Shown: in pieces, positions 7,384 through 16,700 of the stretch
Layout of the letters: every line of letters starts with the position of its first letter
Numbering within the stretch: position 1 is the first letter of the stretch
Notes under the pieces: generated by a model
What the model saw: the letters and a program-made list of their open reading frames with translations, nothing else
Database searches by the model: none
Told to the model about the DNA's origin: nothing
Origin: Clostridia bacterium
GTDB lineage: Bacteria; Bacillota; Clostridia; UMGS1883
Assembly (NCBI GenBank): GCA_017440585.1
Contig: JAFSGW010000088.1
Coordinates: forward strand, 1 to 48,144
Direction of reading: 5' to 3'
Length of the DNA stretch: 48,144 nucleotides
Program-made: the position numbers and the translations under genes

Positions 7384-10300
7384 TTATCTTGTAACAGGTA
7401 TTTCAATGGGGTCGCTCAAGGGTCTCATGCTCTCCAAGCTTTCCCATACGAAAATTTTAACCGTTTCTACCTTTTCAATTTCGTCCTTATCGCCGTCAAT
7501 TGTCAAAGGTCCTGCATAAAGCTCTTCGCCATAGCATTCGTCATAGGTCACATGTGCTCCGTCGCCGTCAATACCAATCATGATTATGGACTGGGAGGGC
7601 TCAAGGTCCTCAATGCCTATTTCAACCATAATCTCTTCTTCGGAGGTTTCAAAAGCATCACCGCCATGAATCACAATCTTTGTTATAATTTTTGTCTCGT
7701 AGCCCACATTGTAGTGACCGTCTATCATGTACCAGTCGCCCATACTGCCGTTGAAGTAAATGCTCTTAAGCTCATTTGCAAAGGCATTCTGTTCAATGGA
7801 TGTAATATGTGTGCCGAAGGATACAGTTTCAAGGCTCGGAGTCCAGAATGCACCGCGCACAAGCACCGTCACTGTTTCGGGGATTGCCACAGACTTGATG
7901 CCGCTTCCTTCAAATGCCCAGCTGCAGATATTGATGAGCTCGTCGCCAAGGTCAACCGAGGTGAGGTTTTTGCTGTAAGCAAAGGCGTATTCTCCAATTG
8001 TCTTAACGCCCTCGGGGAGAGTGAAGCTTTCATCGCTTCTGCCTGCAGGATATGCCAGAAGTGTAGCCATGTCCTTTGTGTAAAGAACTCCGTCAACGCT
8101 TGTCAGATACTTATTCGCACTATCCACATTAATTGCGGTAAGCTTTGCCTTATTCATAAAGGCAGAGGAGTCAACCTCTTTAACGGGAAGTGTATCATAG
8201 GTTGCGGGAATTACAGCCTCGTGCACATAGTCCTTACAGCCGGATACGATATAATATGTTCCGTCGGGAGAAAGTCTGTAGTCCATATCCTCTGCAATAA
8301 ATTCATAATCGAGAAGGTGCAGGCTTGCATCGTTAAATGCATTGTTGCCGTAGCCTACATAAATCTGCTCCCAATCCTCCCATACAGCCACGGGAATGTT
8401 GTAATAAATATCGGTTAAGTAATTGCTGTAGGAGAATGCTCCGTCGGAAATATAGTTTACACTTCCGGGGATTGTAAGTGCGGAAAGATGTGTTTCCGCA
8501 AAGGCACCTGAACCAATTGTTGTAACGCCTTCGGGGATTTCACACTCACTGCGTCTTCCCATAGGCATGTAAACGAGTGTAGTCATATCCTTTGTATACA
8601 CAACGCCGTCCACAGAAACAAGGCTCGGATGGCTTTCGCTTATGTGCATATTTTCAAGCTTTTCACATTCGAACACACCGGAGCCGTACTCGGGCATTGC
8701 GTATGTGTTGGGAAGTGTAACAGTTTCAAGAGCTGTCATGTTGTAGAAGGTTTCGCCAAAGCTCTGTACTCTTACACCGTCGGGGATAAATATTTCTGTA
8801 ACCTTATCGTTGTTGTTGAAGGTGTCGTAGCAAACACAGAGAGCATCGCTTCTTACAGTGATTTTGCCTTCTGCTTCGGGAGAAAGCACAGCTGCATAGC
8901 CGTCAACGTAAAGGATGCCGTCCTCCCAGTTAGCTTCATTGTTATAAAGTGCTGAGCCTTCAAGGTCACGTAAGGACATTTCTTCAATAAAATCGCCGAG
9001 AGAAATGCTCTTAAGCTTTTCACAGCCTGCAAAGGTGTCGTTTAAAACATATTTTATACTGTCACCGAGCACAACCTTTTCAAGGCTCTTACAGTTTGCA
9101 AAGTAGGGTGCACGCTCAATATCTGCCTCGATTGTAACGCTTTTTACGCTCTGGTGTCCTACAAACACCTCATCGTAAATTTCCACAACCTTAACACCAT
9201 CAATTTCATAAGGAACTACAACCTCTTCTGCGAAGGGGTAAACGCCTGTGATATGCACTCCGTCCTCTTCAACTGTATAGTAAAGAATGTCGGGTGTGAT
9301 TGTGCCGTCAGCAGTATGCACTGTGCAGTATTCAAGCTGGTCGTTATGTTTACCTACCGTAATTTTTTCCCACTGTGCCATTGTACCCTTATAGTAAATG
9401 TCACGGAGATTGTCACAGCCGTAAACCAGCGCGTGGTCAAAGTCTGTAACAGTGGCAGGAATTGTAAGCTTTTCAAGTGCCTTACAGTAAGCAAATACAC
9501 CATTCTGTGTATATTCGCCCACATTAAGCTTTTCTGTAACGCCCAGGCTGATAACGCCCTCGGGGATTACAATTTCTGTAATATTTCTGCAGCTTCCGAA
9601 GGCTTCCTCTGCAATCACTCTTGTGCCGCTCTTAACTGTAACCTTGCCTTCTACCTCTTCCTTCACTCTTACAAGCACATCGCCGATATAAAGCATGCCG
9701 TTTTCCCAGTTTGCTTCATTCATAGAATATTTTGTGCCGTTAAAGAGGTTATAAACGCCTGTAATTGTGTCTGCAATCACAATGTTTTCAATCTCTACAG
9801 CATACCATGCTTCAATATATCCCATGTTGGACATATTGCCCTTGCCGGAGATGGTAAGTGTTTTTGTTTTTTCATCATAGCTCCACCGAGCAGTTTCACC
9901 GCAGGGGCCGTTGGGGATGTAGTTATATGTAACACCCTCCGCTGTATTAACCTTTGCAATGTCAAAAGCCTTCCAGGGAAGGGACTCTGCAGTGTAGGGA
10001 TAAACCGTACCTGTTTTGCTTTCGATTGTGAGAGAGTCAGCATTAACTGTGTAACCAAGCTTTAAGGTGTTTGTTTTGTCTACAGACCAGGTGATACCGT
10101 TCTTTGTAACACCGTAAGCCTTAGGTGTTTCACCGTCCCAGTTATTGTTGGAGAACACAGTACCCTCGCCTGTAATTGTACCGCTTGCATAAGCCTCGTT
10201 GCCGTTATTTATAAATGTGCAGTTTGTTACATTTGCACTTGTGTCAAGGCAATAGGTGCCTCGGTAAGCCTCACTGTTACCGTTACGGCTTAAAACGCTG

Positions 10301-13300
10301 TTATTTAAAACGACATCGTCTGTATTTGATATAATTGCACCCTTTACATTGTCACGCAGTACACAGTTGTCAACCGTAAGGCTTGTGCCGTAGAAGGTAA
10401 TTGCATATGTACCGTTAAAAATGTCACAGTCTCTGAAGGTAACCTTGCTTGCAAGAGGGAAGCTGTAGTAATCGGCAGCTTCACCGTTTTGAATGTAAGC
10501 ACCGTTGTAGCCTACCAGTGCATTTTCATCAACACCGCCCATAAGAACTGCATCGTCCTCTGCAGGACGGGAGCCGTTATTTGATCTCATGTCCATATTA
10601 CCAAAGCGGATGCCCTCAATAACAAGGTTGTATGCACCTTCTATATAGAAAGGTGCGTTTTCATACTGATGACTGTAGCCGAGGACATCATTCTGCAATG
10701 CTAAAATTTCAACCTTGCCGGGGTTTCTTGCCTTAATGGTAAGGTTAATAACATCTTTAATGCGGATTGTGTCGGCATATTCCCAGGAATACTGTAAATC
10801 ACCCATATAAGAGGACCTGTCAAGAAGGTAAACACCGTCCTCGATAATGATTTCAGTGTTGGAAGCTATTGCAGCAATAAGCTCCTCAATTGAGGAAACA
10901 TAAACTGTCTTAATTTCAATTTCGCCCTCAAGTGCTTCAAAGGTATGACCTCTGTATTCGGCATACATCTGAGCATAGGTGCCCTCCAATGCCTTTATTG
11001 TAAGGCTGGTTCCGTTTTCGAAGGAGTTTCTCTTTACATCTGTAAGGGATGCAGGAAGGGTAACCTCTGTCATGTCATAGCAATTGTAGAAGGCATAGTT
11101 GGCAACAGCCTTTACGCCGTTCAATACAACAGTTGCAAGGTTTGGTAAGGATACAAAGCTGTATTCACCCACATAGTCAACGCCGTTAATTTCAAGTGAC
11201 TTTACGCTTGTCTTGTACTTATCCCAGGGGCGTTCACTGCTGTAATCATAGTCGGGCATGGAGCCTGTACCTGTAATTGTAAGCTTACCGCGGCTGTCAA
11301 GTGTCCAGTTGATTGTATCTGTAACTGTGCCATCTGCAACAGTTACAAGGGGAGCCTCGCCTATGGAAACAAACTCCTTGCCGTTTTCATTTGCAAAGCG
11401 TTCTGCCGCAGAGCCTGCGTAACCGTATATTACGGCATTGGGTGTGGAATAGAACGCGTATTCACCAAAAGTCATGGTGTTGTAATGGATAGTAACCTTA
11501 TTAAGTGCACTGTTCCATGCAAATGCCTGATAGCCTAAAGAAACAATGCTTGAAGGAAGGTTAACCTCCTTAAGGTTTTCACATTCGGAGAAAGCATAAT
11601 CCGCAATAGTTGTGATGCCCTCTGCAATGTCAACTTCCCTGATTTCGCCCTTATAGCTGTACCAGGGAACATCGTATGCAGATGCCATTAGTACAGCACC
11701 ACCTGCAACTTCACCGCCTATTACAACATCACCGCCTGTTGTAATGTCAAAGTCCATTTCGCCCGTGCCTTCTATCTTGAGAAGACCGTAGTTGTCAAAG
11801 CTCCATGTAGCCTTTTCACCGCACCTGCCCGATGCAACAGTAGTTACGGGAGCTGTTCCCAAAGATTCAAAATTGTAGCCTCTGTTTTCTGCAAAGGTCT
11901 TTGCAGAAGAAGGCTCATAGCCCTTAATAACCAGACCGGTGCCCGTAGGCATAGACCATGTGTCTATATATCCGACAGATATGGGGATTGTAACGCTCTT
12001 TAATTCGTCGCACATTGTAAATGCATCACTGCAGATGGATGTAACACCGCTTTCAATTACAATATCCTTAATATCTGTTCTGTAATCATACCAGTCGGAA
12101 TAATTTGTAATTCCACTGTTGCCGGAAATTGTAAGTGTGCCGTAATTGTCAAGAACATATGTTACGTTTTCGCCACAAGTGCCGGAAGCAACCTCGCGTC
12201 TTTCTGCAAAGCCCGTGGAAACAAAGTTATAGCCTCTGTTATTTGCATAGTTATATGCCTCAGAATATGTAGCACCCTTTATTGTAATATTGTTTGATTC
12301 GTTCCAGATAAAGTAGAAATCAACATATTCCACAGATTCGGGAATAGTTACCTTTTCAAGAACTGTATTATACCAGAAGGAGTAACCGCCGAGAGATGTT
12401 ATACCATCCTCAACAATAACCTCAACAATGTTTTCTCTGTATTCATACCAGGGGGACTTTCTGTCACTGCCCCAGTCATCAACGGGACCTGTACCTGAAA
12501 TTGTGAGAGTGCCCTCTTCATTGAGAAGCCATGTGATGCTGTCACCAATAGTTCCGCTTACTGCAGAAACACTGCCCTTGAAAACATAGCCGTTTTCATT
12601 TGCATATTCTTCTGCATAGGAGCCCTTTGCACCTAAAATAACACATTCTGTATAGCCACCGTCACCAAAGGCTTCTTCGCCAATGTATGTAACGCTTTCG
12701 GGAATTGTTACCTTTGTTGTGGGAGCACCTCCAAATGCATACGCACCGATAGATGTAACGCCCTCGGGAATTACAAGCTCTGCAATCATGGAGGAATTGA
12801 AGGCATCATCGCCTATTGTCTTTAACGTGGAGGGCAACTTAAGCTCTGTCACAGCATTACAGCAGTAAAAGGCCATCATGCCTACATCCGTAAGCCCTTC
12901 GGGAAGAATAATTTCACCAAGGTTACGGCAACCGTTGAAGGCACCGTCACCTACAGAAGTGATACCTTCTGCTATATCAACACATCTTATCCAGTTAATG
13001 TATTCAGCCCAGGGTGATTCCTCATATTCGTAAGCACTGATTGCACCTTCACCCGTAACTGTAAGCACACCACGGTTTGTAAGGGTGTATGTTGCATTAT
13101 CTCCGCAATCACCTGCTGAAAGCACCTTCTCGGCTACTTCGCCCAGGCTTATAAAAGTAGCATCGGTAAGGCTTGCAAACACCTCTGCAGCGGAATACTC
13201 ATAGCCTTTTATTGTCATACCGTAAGAAAAGGCAAAGTCAATCACATCTACTGAGGGAGGGATTGTAACCTCCGTAAGTGCACTGCATGCTGAAAAAGCA

Positions 13301-13632
13301 TCATAGTAAAGTGCTTTCATTGTAGAAGGGAACTGAACCTCGGAAAGGTTACTATAGCCCCAAAAGGCTTCCTCTCCTACACTTGTTACACCTTCTCCTA
13401 TTACAACCTTCTTGATAGAATTTCTGTAATCATACCAGGAAGGATGAGTTGACCAGGTGTAATTAGTCATTTCGCCTGTACCCGAAATTGTAAGTGTGCC
13501 TTCGCCATCAAGCACCCAGGTAAGGCTTTCACCGCAGGAGCCTTCTGCCACAGTCTCTGCAAAAACGGGTATTGCCCCTGCAAAGCTTGTGAGCATAACT
13601 GCTGCTAAAATTAAGCTTAATAATCTTTTCAT
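7384..13632 (-). CDS. giant secreted BspA-like leucine-rich-repeat protein with internal beta-helix
   Basis: 2082 residues. A Sec signal peptide (MKRLLSLILAAVMLTSFAG, cleavage near VFA) is followed by LRR_5/BspA-type repeats (EGVTSIG..AF..C..L..V.IP..V) grouped into at least seven larger units. Each unit opens with a module of the type CGE..TW.LD..GTLTISGTG...PWY.YR. Residues about 910-1165 differ: a right-handed parallel beta-helix region (TFRDCDIFNG, LTVDNCVLRDN, VLNNSVLSRNG, VTNCTFINNG) resembling pectate-lyase-type folds. The last ~80 residues form a module with IFVWESLESMRPL that recurs in the three other large secreted proteins here. There is no LPXTG or S-layer domain, so anchoring is unknown. 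BspA proteins mediate adhesion and surface binding. GGCGGAGG fixes the ATG at 13632; the in-frame TTG at 13650 lies in the leader. Confidence 0.92.
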   Translation of the reverse strand: MKRLLSLILAAVMLTSFAGAIPVFAETVAEGSCGESLTWVLDGEGTLTISGTGEMTNYTWSTHPSWYDYRNSIKKVVIGEGVTSVGEEAFWGYSNLSEVQFPSTMKALYYDAFSACSALTEVTIPPSVDVIDFAFSYGMTIKGYEYSAAEVFASLTDATFISLGEVAEKVLSAGDCGDNATYTLTNRGVLTVTGEGAISAYEYEESPWAEYINWIRCVDIAEGITSVGDGAFNGCRNLGEIILPEGLTDVGMMAFYCCNAVTELKLPSTLKTIGDDAFNSSMIAELVIPEGVTSIGAYAFGGAPTTKVTIPESVTYIGEEAFGDGGYTECVILGAKGSYAEEYANENGYVFKGSVSAVSGTIGDSITWLLNEEGTLTISGTGPVDDWGSDRKSPWYEYRENIVEVIVEDGITSLGGYSFWYNTVLEKVTIPESVEYVDFYFIWNESNNITIKGATYSEAYNYANNRGYNFVSTGFAERREVASGTCGENVTYVLDNYGTLTISGNSGITNYSDWYDYRTDIKDIVIESGVTSICSDAFTMCDELKSVTIPISVGYIDTWSMPTGTGLVIKGYEPSSAKTFAENRGYNFESLGTAPVTTVASGRCGEKATWSFDNYGLLKIEGTGEMDFDITTGGDVVIGGEVAGGAVLMASAYDVPWYSYKGEIREVDIAEGITTIADYAFSECENLKEVNLPSSIVSLGYQAFAWNSALNKVTIHYNTMTFGEYAFYSTPNAVIYGYAGSAAERFANENGKEFVSIGEAPLVTVADGTVTDTINWTLDSRGKLTITGTGSMPDYDYSSERPWDKYKTSVKSLEINGVDYVGEYSFVSLPNLATVVLNGVKAVANYAFYNCYDMTEVTLPASLTDVKRNSFENGTSLTIKALEGTYAQMYAEYRGHTFEALEGEIEIKTVYVSSIEELIAAIASNTEIIIEDGVYLLDRSSYMGDLQYSWEYADTIRIKDVINLTIKARNPGKVEILALQNDVLGYSHQYENAPFYIEGAYNLVIEGIRFGNMDMRSNNGSRPAEDDAVLMGGVDENALVGYNGAYIQNGEAADYYSFPLASKVTFRDCDIFNGTYAITFYGTSLTVDNCVLRDNVKGAIISNTDDVVLNNSVLSRNGNSEAYRGTYCLDTSANVTNCTFINNGNEAYASGTITGEGTVFSNNNWDGETPKAYGVTKNGITWSVDKTNTLKLGYTVNADSLTIESKTGTVYPYTAESLPWKAFDIAKVNTAEGVTYNYIPNGPCGETARWSYDEKTKTLTISGKGNMSNMGYIEAWYAVEIENIVIADTITGVYNLFNGTKYSMNEANWENGMLYIGDVLVRVKEEVEGKVTVKSGTRVIAEEAFGSCRNITEIVIPEGVISLGVTEKLNVGEYTQNGVFAYCKALEKLTIPATVTDFDHALVYGCDNLRDIYYKGTMAQWEKITVGKHNDQLEYCTVHTADGTITPDILYYTVEEDGVHITGVYPFAEEVVVPYEIDGVKVVEIYDEVFVGHQSVKSVTIEADIERAPYFANCKSLEKVVLGDSIKYVLNDTFAGCEKLKSISLGDFIEEMSLRDLEGSALYNNEANWEDGILYVDGYAAVLSPEAEGKITVRSDALCVCYDTFNNNDKVTEIFIPDGVRVQSFGETFYNMTALETVTLPNTYAMPEYGSGVFECEKLENMHISESHPSLVSVDGVVYTKDMTTLVYMPMGRRSECEIPEGVTTIGSGAFAETHLSALTIPGSVNYISDGAFSYSNYLTDIYYNIPVAVWEDWEQIYVGYGNNAFNDASLHLLDYEFIAEDMDYRLSPDGTYYIVSGCKDYVHEAVIPATYDTLPVKEVDSSAFMNKAKLTAINVDSANKYLTSVDGVLYTKDMATLLAYPAGRSDESFTLPEGVKTIGEYAFAYSKNLTSVDLGDELINICSWAFEGSGIKSVAIPETVTVLVRGAFWTPSLETVSFGTHITSIEQNAFANELKSIYFNGSMGDWYMIDGHYNVGYETKIITKIVIHGGDAFETSEEEIMVEIGIEDLEPSQSIIMIGIDGDGAHVTYDECYGEELYAGPLTIDGDKDEIEKVETVKIFVWESLESMRPLSDPIEIPVTR

Positions 13633-13671
13633 TTTGCTAACCTCCGCCAACAGAATATTATTGCAACTTTA

Positions 13672-13700
13672 AATGTAACACAAAAATGCCACAATTTCAA
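13672..13700 (-). promoter_or_regulatory. promoter of the 2082-aa BspA-like gene
   Basis: TTGAAA and TACATT are spaced 17 bases apart on the minus strand, about 40 bases upstream of the start codon and just after the terminator of the preceding gene. Confidence 0.6.
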
Positions 13701-13709
13701 TATTTTTAC

Positions 13710-13734
13710 AAAAAAATGAGGGGATTTCCCCTCA
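13710..13734 (-). terminator. intrinsic terminator between the two BspA-like genes
   Basis: The stem TGAGGGG / CCCCTCA with a four-base loop is flanked by A- and T-runs, so it can act in both directions. It directly follows the stop of the 1508-aa gene, so the two BspA-like genes are separate transcription units. Confidence 0.88.
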
Positions 13735-13741
13735 TTTTTTT

Positions 13742-16700
13742 TCAGTTTATATTTTCTGTATATACTTCGTTTACGGGAATAAGTGAGCTTTCGCCCTCCC
13801 AGAAGAACACCTTAACGGTTTCTATATCTCCCTTAAGGCTGTGGGAGTTTTCATAAGGAATAAGCCTTACAAGGGTAACCATGGTGCCGTCCCCGTCGTA
13901 GCCTGCTATAAACGCCGCTTCACCGCCGCGGAGCTTTGCCGTAAGCTTCACATTTGCACCATTTGTACTCTTTGTAACCCTTACATCCTTAACGTAAACC
14001 TCCTCGGGCATAGAGGATGAGAAGAAAATTACAGCATCCTCGGGAAGATTTTCTGCTCCTGTTACGTATTTTGCAAAGTCACTCTTGGTGCCCTCGTAAT
14101 AGATATACTCAACGCCCGTGTTCTTGAAGGCATCCTCGCCTATTGTAGTATTTTTAGGCAGCTGAACCTGCTTAAGGCTATAGCAGTTTTCAAAAAAGCT
14201 GTCGCTCAAGTTTGCGTTTTCGCACAAAATCCACACGCTTTCCAGCTTCTTACATCCAAAGAACACGTATTTTCCAAGCTCTGTAACAGTTTCGGGGATT
14301 ACGATTTCCTTAATCTTTGAACCGCTGAAGGCGTTATTTTCAATGCTCTCAACTGTTTCGGGGATTGTAAATTCCGTAATGCTTTCGCCGTTGAAGGCAT
14401 TTTTGCCGATGCTTGTAATATTGCCCGACATGACTACGGTTTTAACCAGGCAGTTGTTCCAGGGAGCATAGTTTCCCATGTTGCTCATAGCACCGTCGCC
14501 TGTGATTTCCAGAATACGGTGGTTGTAGTATTTCCATGTAAGGTTGTCGCCAAAGGTGCCTTCTGCCCTTACCTTAAGAGGCTCAATGCCCAAGGATACA
14601 AAATTATACTTACTGCTGTTACCGTAGACATCATAGCCCTCGGAATAGGTGTGAGCGTACACCGTAGCACCCTCAAGAATCGTTCCATAAGGGAATGAAA
14701 CATAGGTAAGAGAGCAAGGCAGCGTCAGAGTAGTAATATGAAAATCACGTTCAAACACATAGCTGTTGACCTCTGTAACGCCCTCTTCGATAACAACGGC
14801 GTTAATGCTGTCGCAGTACTGCTCCCAGGGATATGAGCCTAAGTCGTAAAAATCCTCTTCGGGGATAACGCCGTCATAATAAAGAGTGATTTCGCCAAGG
14901 GTTGTGATGCTCCATTCAATGCCGTTGTAGTTACCCTCTATGGCAACCTCGTCCTGCGCCTCGCCTTTGCTTACAAAGGTGTAGCCCTTTTCCTCGGCAA
15001 CAGTTTCGAGTATATTGCCCTCATAGCCTGTAAAGATAACGTCACCCTTAAGATTTTTGTAGGTAGTTGTCATTCCAAGCAGGGTGTAGGAGGCTTCCAC
15101 CTCTGTTATGTTGTCCAGGCCCTCGTAGGGATGGCTGCCCAAATAGGTTATGCCATGCTCTGCAACTATTTTTGTTATAAATCCGGGACAGTATTTCCAG
15201 GGGTATTTACCGTCGCTGTAGTTGTACATCGCAGGCACATCTCCCCTTCCGCTGAAGGTAAGCACACCGTGATTTGAAAGGGTCCAACTGATGTCATCGT
15301 TCATTGTACCCTCCATAACAACTATAGCCTCAGCCTCACCTAAAGCTTCAAAGTTATATTTGTACCTTGTTGCAAGCCAGTGGGCAATTGAGCCTGTGTA
15401 GCCCTTCATTACAGCTGTGTCGGGGAAATCATAAAAAGCTGTGGTGGCAATGTAGCCCACGCTGTCACTGATTGTGACAGTTGCAAGACTTGCGCAATAA
15501 GCAAATGCGTAGTCCGCAATTTCGCTGACACCATCCTCAATCACCACGTCTGTCAGCTTTGAGCAACGGTAAAAGGCCTTAGTACGGATAACCTTCACAC
15601 TTGAGGGGATTGTTACTTTGTCCACCAAAGCATATTCAAAGGCAGATTGTCCGATTTCCTCTACACCCTCTTCAATTACAAAAGAGGTAAGTGCACTGTT
15701 TGCAAAACATTCTTTAGGGATAACCTTTAAGCTCCCCGGGAATGTAAAAGAAGGAATGCTTTTTGTTGCGGCAAAGGCTCTTGTGCCAAGCTCTTCAAGA
15801 CCGTCGTTAAGCTCAATTCCTGTAGCATAGCTTCCCTCAAATGCACTTTCGCCGATTGCTTTTAAGGTAGAGGGCATTGTAAGGGCACACTTCAATGCCT
15901 TGTAGAAGGCTTTATCGCCAATGGCGGTAATACCCTCGTGCGGTTCAATTGTTGACAGAACGCTGCAGCTTTCAAAGCAGTAGTCGGGGATTTTGGTAAT
16001 ATTTTTGGATAATACCACGCTCTCAAGCTTACTGCAGCCCTTAAACACGCCCACTCCAAGCTCTGTTACGCAATCGGGGATTGTAACAGAGGCAAGTGTT
16101 GTACAGGCATTAAAGGCGTAATTGCCGATTTTTTCAACTGAGGAGCCTATGCCCGGCTCCGAAAGCAGCGAACAGCCGTAGAAGGCGTAGTCGCCGATTG
16201 AGGTTGTGCCGCTTCCCATTGTAACAGAGCCAAGGTCTGTACAGTTGTAAAAGGCTCTTGTGCCGATAGCTTTTATATTGTCAGGAATTTCAATAGCTGT
16301 AATCCCCGTACCACGGAACACACCCTCGCTTAATTCTGTTACCTTTTCGGGTATAGTGATGTTCTTGACACCGCTACAGCCCGAGAAGGCTTCCTTGCCG
16401 ATTGCCTTTACACTGTCGGGGAATTTAAGCTCATACAGCTTTGAACAGCCGTAGAAGGCATAATCGCCGATTTCTTCGATGTTTTTGTGCAATGGCATAA
16501 CACCGATGGATTTTACATTATAGAACATACCCTCGGGAATTTTTGTCATATTGTCGGGCAGAACTATATTGGTAGCCTTTGTGTCTGCAAGAGCATATGC
16601 GCCTACTGTCTGCGTTTTATTGAACACGCAGTTCTGCAGATAGCTTGTCTGGGCAAAGGCATAATCGCCCACGCTCTCCAGCGTTGCAGGTGCAAAGAAG

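Noticed and set aside
7162..8418. Plus-strand 418-aa open frame
   Set aside because: It starts inside tRNA-Ser(TGA), runs antisense to the BspA-like gene, is full of Cys and His and has no domain or ribosome-binding site; it is a shadow of the codon pattern.
9154..10065. Plus-strand 303-aa open frame
   Set aside because: Antisense to the beta-helix and LRR region of the BspA-like gene, with shadow-type composition.
13633..13650. TTG start for the 2082-aa BspA-like gene
   Set aside because: The TTG lies upstream of and overlaps the GGCGGAGG ribosome-binding site; the ATG at 13632 gives a proper signal peptide.
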